DNA of 64,000 nt from Taxawa tesnikishii (nom. ined.) (taxonomy: Eukaryota; Ascomycota; Dothideomycetes; Dothideales), in the NCBI GenBank assembly GCA_030247885.1, contig JAPDRO010000003.1:682001-746000 (forward strand), in the 5' to 3' direction. How positions within the stretch are numbered: position 1 is the stretch's first letter; each line of letters opens with the position of its first letter. The notes beneath the pieces were generated by a model. That model worked only from the letters and a program-made list of their open reading frames with translations, had not been told where the DNA came from and ran no database searches. This document shows positions 13,811 to 24,784 of the stretch, one piece after another. The translations under genes and the position numbers were made by a program.

Positions 13811-15128
13811 ATGTTCGCTGCCCGCCAAGTTTTCGGCACTGTCCAGCGCAGGGCTTTCTCTGCCTCTGCCAGCCAGGTACGTAATGGCCATACCATCTTA
13901 CTCGAGAGCCCTGCACCACTAGGATACACCGGGCAAAGGCTAATACTTGTCGCGTAGCTCTCCAAGGTCGCAGTCCTTGGTGCCGCTGGTGGTATTGGTC
14001 AGCCACTGTCGCTCCTCCTCAAGCTCAACCCAAGAGTCACCGAGCTCTCCCTCTTCGATGTCGTCAACGCCCCAGGTAAGAACAGCTTCCGGTCATGGAC
14101 AACTAGTGCTCGTTTCGAGACTGACGTATCGTCTCTTCAGGTGTCGCTGCCGATATCGCTCACATCAACACCAAGAGCACTGTATGAATATCCCGAAGAC
14201 CCCACATACGAAAGAGATTGACAATTATCAGGTCAAGGGCTTCGGTCCTGGTCAGGCCAAGGAGGCTCTTACTGGCTGCGAGATTGTCGTTATCCCAGCC
14301 GGTGTTCCTCGCAAGCCCGGCATGACCCGTGACGGTATGGAACGATTGAACACTAGAAGGCAGAACAAGCTGGCTGATTGGAAACAGACCTCTTCAACAC
14401 CAATGCCTCTATTGTTCGTGACCTCGCCAAGGAGTGCGCAGATGCCTGCCCAGAGGCCAAGTTCCTGATCATCTCCAACCCAGTCAGTGAAACCCGCGCC
14501 ATTGGACTACAACCGCAGGTCTAACAAGTCTCAGGTTAACTCGACCGTCCCAATCTTCGCTGAGGTCTTGAAGGGCAAGGGCGTCTACGACCCCAAGAAG
14601 CTGTTCGGTGTCACCACCCTCGATGTCGTCCGTGCCTCCCGCTTCATCTCCCAGCTCAAGGGCACCGACCCAGCCAACGAGTCCATCGTTGTCGTCGGTG
14701 GTCACTCTGGTGAGACCATCGTTCCTCTCCTTTCCCAGGCCGGCCACAACCTCGAGGGCGAGCAGCTCCAGGAGTACGTCAAGCGCGTGCAGTTCGGTGG
14801 TGATGAGGTCGTCAAGGCCAAGGACGGTGCCGGTTCCGCTACTCTCTCCATGGCCATGGCCGGCGCTCGCTTCGCCGAGTCCCTCCTGAAGGCCGCTCAG
14901 GGCGAGAAGGGTGTCATCGAACCCACCTTCGTTGAGAGCCCTCTTTACAAGGACAGCCACGACGTTACCTACTTCTCCAGCAACATCGAGCTCGGTCCCA
15001 ACGGTGTTGAGAAGATCCACCCAGTTGGCAAGGTCACCGACCACGAGCAGGGCCTCATCGACACCTGCTTGAGCCAGCTGAAGGGTAACATCAAGAAGGG
15101 CGAGAAGTTCGTCGCCGAGAACCCATAA
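13811..15128 (+). CDS. Mitochondrial malate dehydrogenase
   Basis: Six exons: 13811-13876, 13958-14075, 14141-14181, 14232-14334, 14388-14482 and 14535-15128; all phases agree and give 338 aa. Exon 1 is exactly the presequence ([20 protein letters not shown]), Arg-rich with no acids, so the protein goes to the mitochondrial matrix. The NAD-binding loop GAAGGIG is at residues 30-36, the mobile active-site loop is [13 protein letters not shown], the binding Arg is in TTLDVVRA and the catalytic His is in GGHSGETI. It interconverts malate and oxaloacetate with NAD in the TCA cycle and malate shuttle. The small exons 3 and 4 (41 and 103 nt) would be missed by simple open-frame calling. Confidence 0.97.
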
Positions 15129-15808
15129 ACGCATTCGTTTTGAGGCGTTGTGCAGTGTACGATGAAAAGGCTGGGATTGGCGGGCGTGGGAAGGCTGGAT
15201 GGGAGATAGCATTGGAACGCGTAGATACATTTCCATATCCGCCATGTGTTTTCTCAACCCCATCTGCTTCTGTTTTCCGCAACCAAGTTCCTGCTTTCAT
15301 GTTCCAATTCATGTGTTCCTTACTTCTTCCTGAGCAGCTGTACTCAACGGCGCAGTTCCGACCACTCCACTCTGGCAACGGCAGCCGGTAGAATTGACCG
15401 TCTTATATCTTCCCTTGACCCAGACGCAGCACGTGGTCGACGTCTTAGCAGCTTGCTGACCTCGAGCTCTGTTCTTGACCGTGCGACAACCAAGGGCTCG
15501 TCTGGCATAAGACAAGACACTGATACTACGTCGTCCTCAGACTATCATCTTCCCCACGGCCAGCCTGCTCGTGTCGCCCGTACAGAACGTGGGGAAGTAG
15601 CCTTTATCAGACCAGCGTCGGATCAAAGCGCCTTCTCGCCGACGGCTCTCGGTCTACTCGTGCCTCGGTCCAGCGGTACAGCAGTGCGAACAACATCATT
15701 GCGCGCGAGCTAGCGGTCGCTCTCTGCTGCTATTTGAGCCAATTCTTTCTTTTTCCCGACTATACCATACCACACTCTCTTCCGGTATTCTCCTGCATAG
15801 TGTTTGAT
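15129..15808. other. Intergenic, malate dehydrogenase to carnitine acetyltransferase
   Basis: The 680 bases separate two genes in tandem. They should contain the 3' end of malate dehydrogenase and the promoter of the acetyltransferase. I see no gene. Confidence 0.45.
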
Positions 15809-17970
15809 ATGTTCAGTGCTGCAGCACGATCTCGCGTGCTATCCTCTCCTCTTCTCCGCCCACGCCTTACATCAGCTCAGACGCCTCGAGTATGCACATG
15901 ACCTGCCAGACAGCAATTGCTTGGAGGTAGTACTGACAGCCATGCCAGATCCTTTCAATGGCTCCCGCAAGGAAAAGCAGCTCCCTGCCAGCAGGTTGGT
16001 CTTCCGTCTCAATGGCCTTCCTCTGCGTTTCTCGATCGCTTCTTTGTCCTCGAAGCATGGCTGATTGGATGCACTACAGGCTACAAGGAGGACAACACCA
16101 AAGGTGCTATGCTCCGATATGAAGAATCTCTACCTAAACTACCTGTCCCTACCCTCGAAGAGACTGCCAAGCGATACCTCCGCTCCGTTCACCCTCTCCT
16201 CTCGTCTTCCGAATACGAGCAGACCAAGAAGGCCGTCGACTCCTTCGTCGCACCGAACAGCTTCGGTCAAGAGCTGCAGAAGCGCTTGGTCGCACGACGG
16301 GACGACCCCAACAAAAGAACTGGATTTACGAGTGGTGGAACCACGCAGCGTACCTCGGCTACCGCGATCCTGTAGTGCCATACGTCTCCTACTTCTACAG
16401 CCACCGCGATGATAGGAAGAGGAGGGACCCTGCGAAGCGTGCAGCTGCGATCACAACCGCAGTGCTGGACTTTGCGAAGCAGGCCAACGAGGGTACGCTT
16501 GAACCAGAGTACATGAAGAAGCTTCCCATTGCGATGAGCAGCTACGAATGGATGTTCAACGCTTGCCGTATTCCCGCGAAGCCCGCAGACTACCCAGCCA
16601 AGTACCCACACAAGGACAACACACACATCGTTGTGATCAGGAAAAACCAGTTCTTCAAGGTCCCATACGAGGTTGGCGGAAAGCAGTTGAACACCAAGGA
16701 GTTGGAACAGCAGTTCAGGAGGGTGTACGAGAAGGCAGAGAAGGCACCGGCAGTCGGTATCATGACCAGTGAGAACAGAGACACATGGACAGAGGCAAAT
16801 CTACCACGCAAGCGAGGATAGAGGATATACTGACGAGCGTGCAGATGCGTGAAGCCCTGATTGCCGCCAATCCAGCCAACGAGACCTCGCTCCAGACCAT
16901 CGAGTCCGCTGCATTCGTTGTCTGCCTTGACGATGCCGCACCAATCACACTCGAGGAGCGGGCTCACCAGTACTGGCACGGAGACGGCACCAACCGCTGG
17001 TTCGACAAGCCCCTACAGTTCATCATCAATGACAACGGCACCGCCGGTTTCATGGGTGAGCACAGCATGATGGATGGCACACCAACGCACCGTTTGAACG
17101 ACTACGTCAACATGCTTATCTTCAATAACAAATTGGACTTCGACAACCCGTCTGTGCGCTCCACCATTCCCGAGCCCACTCCCATCCGCTGGCACCTGAC
17201 CCCTGAGCTGCACGAGGATATTGGCCGCGCACAGAAACACTTCACGACGGTGATCGGTGAGCATGAGCTCAAGGTGCAGGCGTACCAAGCGTACGGCAAG
17301 GGCCTGATCAAGAAGTTCAAGTGCTCGCCAGACGCATACGTGCAGATGGTCATTCAGCTCGCCTACCACAAGTTCTACGGCAAGAACCGCCCAACTTACG
17401 AGTCTGCTGCCACACGTCGCTTCCAACAGGGACGTACCGAGACCTGCCGCTCCGTCAGTGAGGAGAGCGTCGCCTTCTGCAACGCCATGGCCGACCCCAA
17501 CGTCAGCGCCGAGGAGTGCAGGAAGAAGCTCTTGGCGGCTATCAACAGTCACGTCGAGTACATTACCGCCGCGAGTGATGGAAAGGGTGTTGACAGACAC
17601 CTCTTCGGTCTCAAGAAACTGATCAAAGAGGGTGAGGAGGTGCCGGAGATCTTCAAGGACCCGGCTTTCAGCTACAGCAGCACGTGGTACATTAGCTCGA
17701 GCCAGCTGAGCAGTGAATACTTCAACGGGTACGGTTGGAGTCAGGTTATTGATGAGGGCTGGGGGTAAGTCAGAATACTTTATGAGCGTCGGTCTGTGGG
17801 GAATGCTGACGGTGGACAGAATCGCCTACATGATCAACGAGAACAGCTTGCAGTTCAATATTGTTAGCAAACACCTCGGTGCCGATCGTATGAGCCATTT
17901 CCTCAACGAGGCGGCTGGTGATCTCAGGGATCTCATGATGCCAACTGTCGAGAGCAAGCCAAAGTTGTAG
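15809..17970 (+). CDS. Carnitine O-acetyltransferase, dual-targeted; one-base break near 16306-16316
   Basis: Exons 15809-15889, 15949-15994, 16080-16794, 16845-17764 and 17820-17970 give about 637 aa once one missing base is allowed at DDPN|KNWIYEWW (CCCC or AAAA run, 16306-16316). Exon 1 encodes a mitochondrial presequence (MFSAAARSRVLSSPLLRPRL). An in-frame Met31 (MAPARKSSS) in exon 2 could start a form without it. The protein ends in PKL, a variant peroxisomal tripeptide. Family marks are PKLPVPTLEET near the N-terminus, AFVVCLDDA, and the catalytic His in MGEHSMMDGTP. It transfers acetyl groups between CoA and carnitine, so acetyl units can move between peroxisome, cytosol and mitochondrion. 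The intron at 16795-16844 is GC-AG. Confidence 0.93.
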
Positions 17971-18996
17971 ACGAGGCGTGGCTCTGCAAAAGATATGGAA
18001 GACGCATCGGGATGAAGCTTACCGCGCTACGTCTTTGAACGGGGTTTTCGAGCACGAAGATGGATGAGTAGATGGCTGGACTTAGGAAAGAAGAAAAGAA
18101 GCAAAGACGCGCATTTAGATCTGATGGATCTCTGTACATCTACCCGCAATGTCATCTATAAGATACCACTGACAAGATGTAGTATTTGGTACCTGTCCCA
18201 TTTACACATCAGCTACACAGGACGGAGAGCGTTGATTTGCGACCTAAAACGGACCCTATAATCGCTCTTCAATATAGGCTCCGTTTCCAGATTGCACTTG
18301 CGTGCGATACCCTGTTGAATTTTTGAAAGCTACAATCGTTGTTTGCGGAGTCGGAACGAACCAACCAAACTGTGATAGTCTCGATAGCCCGGTTAATCTT
18401 CTGGTTGGCGGAGCTCCTCTTCTTGCCTGAATTATGGCTGCTTCACCATTCAAAACAGCCAAACACAATATTAAACGCCGAGAATACCAACAATTTGGCC
18501 CTGAAGCGCGGCCGTCCGAGTCATTGTGGCCGAAAAAGCAAACGATGAGCCTCAATTCTTGCACTGGGGTCGGATCCACCACAAGTCACTCCGCTCTTAC
18601 AGCACGATTCTGCCATCAAACGCTGAAACTGCCATTTGGCTGCCATGGGATGGCATCCTCCGAAGCAAGTGGGAACGACGTTCAGGTTCGCCTCCAATCT
18701 GATGAAACCCAAGAACAGATTCTGGTTATGGAATTGCGTTCTGTGTCCAAAACGAATGTCGACGAACTCACGCCTTCCAGAAGTCAACGGTCTTGGTTCA
18801 CGATTAGATATGCCCTACTAGACTTCACAGCGGCTCAAGGCCGTGGAGGTTCGATTAGGCGATGTGGCTAAGGGTCGGAAGCACAGATATGTTTCGATCG
18901 GAACTCCGATGAAGCTGTCCGTGCAGCGAATCCGAAGGGAGAGACTGTATCGCTGGAAGCGCCATGTTTCTCATATCTGATGATGTTTCATCCTAT
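17971..18996. other. Convergent intergenic region
   Basis: About 1 kb between the stops of the acetyltransferase and the acid phosphatase. Open frames here are short and unlike their neighbours in amino-acid content; I see no gene. Confidence 0.4.
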
Positions 18997-20295
18997 CTAC
19001 GCGTTGCACGCCGCATTCCAAGTTGCATCACCATCAATAACCCCAATCGCTGCCTTTACATTTGGTGCAGCCAGGAAGTCTGCCATCTTACAGGTACCGT
19101 ACAAATCGGACGTGCATCCGACAGGACCGAGGTCGAAATTGGCATCGTTCAGAAGCAATTGCAGCCTCTTCTCGCCCGAGCAATCCAGCCTCTTCCAAAG
19201 CATCTGCGCTGCAAACGGCACCTGGTAGCTCGTCCTCCAGCGTCTGTATGGGCTTGGTGGTCCATCAACGGGATACTCTGCGTCGTTCGCCAAACCAAGA
19301 GCAGTCAGACCCAAATCGATCGTCGTATCGTGTGCGAAGTTGAGCGACAAGTTCTGAGCAGCCGATCCATTGGCTTGCATGAACGCAGTCACATTGCTCA
19401 CAAGCAGTGCTCCGAGGACTGGACCCTGGTTGGTTGGGAGGCCGTAGCCGAACGCTCCGCGCATCAGGAGGTCGAGCTCGTACTCGAAGTCTAGTATCTC
19501 CTGTGGTTGGAAGACGGCACACCAAGGCGCGTTGCCTTGCCCATAGACGGCGGTGCCGTAGGCGCAAGCGTACAGCATGCCGTGCGCGTTTGCAGCGGTG
19601 AAATTGACGCCAGGATAAGTGGGGGCTAGCAACTTGTTGATTCTGGTCGCGATGGGAGGAAGATAGACACTACCCCATTCATCCACAAGATCGTCGCCAG
19701 AGCTGTACTCCCAGCTGTCGCAGGTGTCCGAGGGAGTGATCCAGGAGACCGTCAGGTTGTTCTCTCCAATGACATCCAGAGTCGCAGTTTCATTGGCGTA
19801 TCGACCGTAGTAGCCCTGTGCAAACCACTGGGCGCTCTCGACGACGCGGTCTTGGCCTCCCACGAGCAGAGAATCGGTGTACAAGTTAGGGTAGGCGAGA
19901 CGCAACGCCACGCCATGGTCGAAGCACTGCTGGCGTCCAGGAGCAGTGAGATCGTTGATCGTGAACGTGCTCGTCCAGCCCTTGGTCAGGAAAGCGAAAT
20001 CCGAGGGTGGGCTGCCGCGTGGGCGGGAGAACAAGGCTGTATTGTTGTTGATGTAGTATGAGAGCGCCCGGATAACATCAATCTCGCCCGTGATGGGCTG
20101 ACGTGAGCCGTGTCGGTGGACCAGAAAGGCGCGATCGACGGTGCATATTTCGGGAATGCCAGAGAGCAGATCAGACGGAGTATTGTCTGGTGTGAAGTAC
20201 GGTGACAAGTTCCCTAAGTGCTTGTACAGGTCGAAGCTGCTTCCAGTGGCCTTCGCAGCTACGGCAAGTGTCAATAAGAACGTGGTTTTGTACAT
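18997..20295 (-). CDS. Secreted histidine acid phosphatase
   Basis: One exon, 432 aa. The open frame extends further upstream, but Met at 20295 is chosen because it starts a signal peptide (MYKTTFLLTLAVAAKATGSS). The histidine-phosphatase signature RHGSRQP is at residues 61-67 (His62 is the phospho-acceptor) and the proton-donor HD motif is in NFAHDTT at about residue 330. Numerous N-glycosylation sites and several cysteines fit a secreted enzyme. The family includes phytases and broad acid phosphatases; which one this is cannot be fixed by eye. It would release phosphate from organic esters outside the cell. The frame is intact. Confidence 0.9.
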   Translation of the reverse strand: MYKTTFLLTLAVAAKATGSSFDLYKHLGNLSPYFTPDNTPSDLLSGIPEICTVDRAFLVHRHGSRQPITGEIDVIRALSYYINNNTALFSRPRGSPPSDFAFLTKGWTSTFTINDLTAPGRQQCFDHGVALRLAYPNLYTDSLLVGGQDRVVESAQWFAQGYYGRYANETATLDVIGENNLTVSWITPSDTCDSWEYSSGDDLVDEWGSVYLPPIATRINKLLAPTYPGVNFTAANAHGMLYACAYGTAVYGQGNAPWCAVFQPQEILDFEYELDLLMRGAFGYGLPTNQGPVLGALLVSNVTAFMQANGSAAQNLSLNFAHDTTIDLGLTALGLANDAEYPVDGPPSPYRRWRTSYQVPFAAQMLWKRLDCSGEKRLQLLLNDANFDLGPVGCTSDLYGTCKMADFLAAPNVKAAIGVIDGDATWNAACNA

Positions 20296-20609
20296 GATAC
20301 AAGACTGCTTGGTGAAGACTTGTAGAGCCGTACCTGCAGGCAATCTGCTTATATATACCCTCCGATTTGTCTTTAGCCAAGGAAAAGGCGGATGCACCCA
20401 AATATCTGTTGAAGTGCCAATGTGGAGGTCGCGTGCTCTCCTGCCGCATTGGATCAAGTGTACTATTTCTTATCGCTCCTTATCGCTTGGCCCGTACATT
20501 TTCCGGCCGACTTCGCAACGTGGGCACTTGTTGCCGATACCGTCCACAAGAGTACAACACAAGACCCCTCCTAGCAGAGAACCCATCGAAGTTGTTCTCC
20601 AGTCTCCGC
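20296..20609. other. Intergenic
   Basis: About 310 bases between the acid phosphatase start and the stop of the next transporter; this should be the phosphatase promoter. No gene seen. Confidence 0.4.
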
Positions 20610-22853
20610 TCAAGCCTTGCTTTGGGTAGTGATGCCAACATCCTCGATCTCGACAACTTCCGTCTTAATGTCCCCCTTGATCTCAGCAATGTCCGCGATA
20701 CCGACAGCGGCGTCTTCTCCGTCAAAGATCTTTGCAATTTCCTCGAGCGTTGGACCTTTGGTTTCGATATAGACTGTTGTTTCCTCAGAGTTAGCCAAAC
20801 AATGTCGGGAGCGAGATGACAGAGATGATCGATGAGAAGCGGACCGGCTGAATGGTGGGGGACTTACAGAAATACACGACGGTCAGCTCGACGGCAATCC
20901 AGACACAGTAGATGACGTAGAACTTCCACTTTGGAGTGATGTTGTCCAGTCCGATGGGGTTGATGTACTGGTTGAAGACAAGCGCGACCTGAACAAAGAA
21001 ATTCATGAGCATGAGGCCCTTTGCGCGGATCTTGAACGGCATGACTATTCGTGCTTCATCAGCATTCACTCTTCCTGTTGTAAGGTAAGCTGAAAATGGA
21101 TTTAGACTCACTCTCCACGGTATACGCGACCAAAAGTCCAGACCAGGCGAAGGCGTACGTTGCGCTGTGCAGCCAGATGAAGGCGACAACAGCCTTGCCA
21201 GCCGCTTTGTTACCTTGGTCGAATAGCGCGACGCAGATCGTCCACAGCGTGAAGCAGATCAGCATTCCGGTTGTGGCAGCGAGGAACAATGGGCGCCGGC
21301 CGATCTTGTCAATCAAGAATGCACAGCTGACGGAGATGATGAGTGAGAGGATGGTCAGACAGCCGTTGATCTCGAACTGGGTGTTGGTGTCGGTTATACC
21401 AATGCTGTCCATGACCTTGGAGAAGTAGTATGAGGTGAGGCCGTTGCCGCTCCATTGCGAGAAGAGACCCGCAGTTGCGATCAGGAAGAGTCGGTAGCGG
21501 TTGCCCTTGGTTTTTACGAAATCGAGGTATGAGGACGTCTTCTTGGCTACCAGCTCCAGCCGCAGGGTTTCCTTGATCTCGGCGTATTCGAAAAGAACCG
21601 TCTCATCTTGCTCGTCGCCGTTGGCGTGGTCTGTAACAAGCTCGATCAGTTTTGCGTCCATTTGCCGGCTGATCCGGATACATACATTTGGCGAGTACCT
21701 TCAATGCCTCCTGGCCGCGGTCCTTCGAGACGAGCCATCTTGGGGACTCTTTTGCGAGTGTCAGCTTCTGTAACTCTTATCTTTAGGGTCGATGCTGGCT
21801 TACCGGGCACGAGGAAGAGCAGGGAGAACTGGATCAGGGAGGGAATGCCTGCAGGATTGACGGGATGCGCCACGCCCACTCGTTCTTGATGTTGAATGTG
21901 CCGAATGTAAGCCTGATCCGATTAATCTACGTCCACCTGTACTCGCGAACTCCCAGCGTACCATGTAGCCACGATAGCACCGACGTTCCAGAGACAGTTG
22001 TAGACGGCAGTGACACGACCACGGTGCTGAGGATGGCAGATCTCGGTAAGCAGAAGCGGACTGGTTCCATATCAGATATACGATCACACATATGATGAAG
22101 CTTAACGTACCTGGACAGCTGCGAGAGCGTGCATCCGAAGCCGACGAAAAACCTCGAGGCGACGAACATCTTGAAGTTCTGGGCAGCACTTTGGCAAGCA
22201 ACACCCACGAACAGAATGAGACATCCCAACCAGATGGCCTTCTTCCTGCCATAGTGGTCCGCAATGTATGGACTGTTCCCGTCAGAATGTGCACTACACA
22301 GATTTGGAGAGGACTGTCTTACGCAACGGGGAGGCCAGCCAAGCTACCTGGTAGGGGTCAGAATATTATCGCAATTCTTGAGGCAGCTCACAGGTTGTCA
22401 GACGCCGGTACTTGCTGCATGCCTAAGATACTACTGTGATGCGGTATTGTGACAAGTACGCATAATCTCCAGCCGACGGCTAATCGAGAAGGCCGGCGTC
22501 TGATAACATTCCAACAGGCACCACGTACCGATACTGTAGATGCTGCCGAACAAGCCCAGCAGACTGCCATGTGGGTTGTTGAACGAGGTCTGCCAGATTG
22601 GCAGGATCTGGAGCCCGTTCAACATGGATCCGTCATAGCCGGTAGTAGCAGACGCCAGACAAACGACGGCGCAAAGGGCCTACGGAACGTTAACGAGTCC
22701 TGACTGACGGACTGTCTTGACGCGTACATAGAGTCTGCGAAGACCAGGATCCTTCCACCATGTAACCTCACGCAGCTCAGGTGCTTCAGCACGGGCAACT
22801 TCCGCTTCCTCGTGCTTCGCCTTAGAGACTGAGGGAACAGCAACCAAAGGCAT
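20610..22853 (-). CDS. MFS sugar transporter, ten exons; one-base break at 21841-21843
   Basis: Coding order: 22728-22853, 22529-22679, 22323-22347, 22111-22272, 21962-22060, 21804-21912, 21686-21748, 21112-21630, 20868-21044, 20610-20773. All junctions keep phase except inside exon 6. There one C seems missing from a CCC run (SILQAF|PSLIQFSLLF). The repaired product is about 531 aa. Sugar-porter marks: GYDGSMLNGLQ in TM1, DHYGRKKA, GRVTAVYNCLWN, PESPRWL, DKIGRRPLFLA, and IETKGPTLEEI at the C-terminus. It should be a plasma-membrane proton-sugar symporter; substrate unknown. The 25-nt exon 3 and the 181-nt intron before it are unusual for this window. It resembles the first transporter only at family level. 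Confidence 0.88.
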
Positions 22854-23186
22854 GATGGATGTCTTGGATAACGTGAAGTTCCAGAGGAAGAACAGAACAA
22901 TTCAACAATTCTCTCGTCCCAGGTGTGATGGAGGGAAGAGGGTTGGAGGGGATGAGTTGACAGAGAGATGCGACCGGGAATCGATGTACTGATATAGCCA
23001 CTTCCAAATCCATAGGAAAATGGGCAACGGATCCGTAGATGGACATTCATTGGCTATGGGTTCCTCGAGTGCGTCCGGATATAGCGCATGCAGCCGCATG
23101 ACCTTGGCGAGGCTCTCGGGTTGGATAAATGCGTTGGAGAAAGACACACACCGCGTGCACCAAATAGTGCGACAAGCTCTCGGGTC
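22854..23186. other. Intergenic, transporter promoter
   Basis: The 330 bases upstream of the second sugar transporter show no gene; this is likely its promoter. Confidence 0.35.
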
Positions 23187-24130
23187 CTAGACAGGGTGGG
23201 CCGCACTGCTCCAACGGTCTGGACGGATCGGCCGGTGGCAGCTTCTTGTTCGGACTAAGCATTCTCCACCAAACACCTGGAGTAAGGGGTTAGTCTTGTC
23301 CGGGGAAGTGGAGCTGCGGGGGTGGAGCTTATGGAGCGCGCTAGCGCATCCTTCTTGAGTACAAGCACTCAATAGAAGCATCCCAAGAGCGAGTGGTGTA
23401 GCTAGTGGACCGGGACAAATGCTTGTATTTAGCCAGTATGCAAGAGAATAGCCGTCCTGAATGTGGACTGGCACCTCGGTGCGTGTCTCTGGGGAGCTGA
23501 GCTTTGAGACATCTAACACGATGGAAAAGTATCGGAGAACCGGAGAATCGGATGTGAGTGCAAAGAATGGTTCTGTTTTGTCAAGTGCACCACCATTCTC
23601 TTCCCCCTCCCCCTGTTCCCAGAGCCGTGCTATCTCACCCTCCACAACCAGGGTTCCGGTAACCGTACGCTTTGAGCCTCTCTTCGCAGCGGCTTTGAAA
23701 GAGTCTACGATCCACGCTTCTTCGAGATGTGGACATATTCGGAAGTCAAGTTAACGAATATCCGCTCTGCTTCCCTTGCCTCCCTCTTCACGCTTTCTAG
23801 AGGCTCTGGGACGAAATTGCCATCAGCGTCGATATAGACGTTCCCACAATTTGGCTACATAAACCATACGTTGACGTCTTCAACACCACTGGCAGGATGC
23901 GCTGAGTAGAGGTTCGAGTAAGCGCTCGAGACGACGTGATTAAGGCATGTGTAGATCAGTTCTCCGCGTTTATGCAGATGGCGTCGTAGACGTCCATCTT
24001 CAATGACCTGATGTGTATGTACAAGCAATGTGAGCTCGCTTGATCCGTGCATTTCCGTATGCAATAAGAACTTGGCAGGGACAAGGGCAAGCAGCAATAC
24101 CAGCTTAACTGCTATGGCTCCAGACTGCAT
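23187..24130 (-). pseudogene. Possible broken gene for a secreted protein of unknown function
   Basis: A 91-codon frame from 24130 begins with a signal-peptide-like segment (MQSGAIAVKLVLLLALVPAK) and stops at a TAG (about 23855-23857). The same frame then stays open for 50-odd codons (NVYIDADGNFVPEPLE...). Near 23,750 a one-base shift leads into another frame (ICPHLEEAWIVDSFKAAAKR...) that stays open to 23187. The segments read like one hydrophilic protein with normal composition, broken by one stop and one frameshift. I do not recognise the family. No intron pair that removes the TAG is convincing. It could be a pseudogene, a gene with sequence errors, or chance. Confidence 0.25.
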
Positions 24131-24784
24131 GGCATCTATCTAGTAATTTGACAGTGTCCGATGCCTGTTCTCGGCTGCAACAGGGCCCTATGAGGACATT
24201 TCCAAAGTATTCAAGGTCTGTCAACTCACAACACATGCTTACTGCCAACATGTCTACGTTTCAGATGCAAACAGACACATTTCTCTACTCTGTAGATGCC
24301 ACCGAACGACATTCTTCGATGGCACGACGTGTAGACAGAATCCGTCTTCTTCCGGTATTCGAATGTCTCTTCGGGTCGGTTCATCTCCATGCCGAGAACG
24401 AGATGCGAGAAGACTGCACAAGGTCTCTCCGGCGATTGCCCCAGACCATGGAGTAAACACACGAGTGCCTTGTTTTCAGAGGTACCATGTGTCCATCAAG
24501 GGATGCCGATTTCGCCCAATCGGCAGGGTCGGCAGAGTCGGTGTTGTCGCCCGCTCGCTCTTCCGTCACCTTGACTGGGATGTTCTCGCCAACGTCATCC
24601 CTCTTCCCATTTGTACTTCTGAGCAGATAGATTAATTATGACAGCTCGAGCTGTTCTGTGCGCTACTATGGAGCGAAGTTGTCTACTTCGACACTTACAC
24701 GAAGCATTGGCGCCAGGTTGAGAACAGATACATCGAAATCGACACCCTTTTTGACAGCCATTGCTGCGAACAATCGCGTCTGCT
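24131..24784. other. Intergenic, drug-transporter promoter
   Basis: About 650 bases upstream of the DHA1 transporter. Several short overlapping frames exist on both strands; none is supported. Confidence 0.4.

Noticed and set aside
14484-15263. Long open frame antisense to malate dehydrogenase
   Set aside because: It mirrors the last exon of a well-supported gene and is Leu/Val/Gly-rich, as expected from the complement of highly biased codons.
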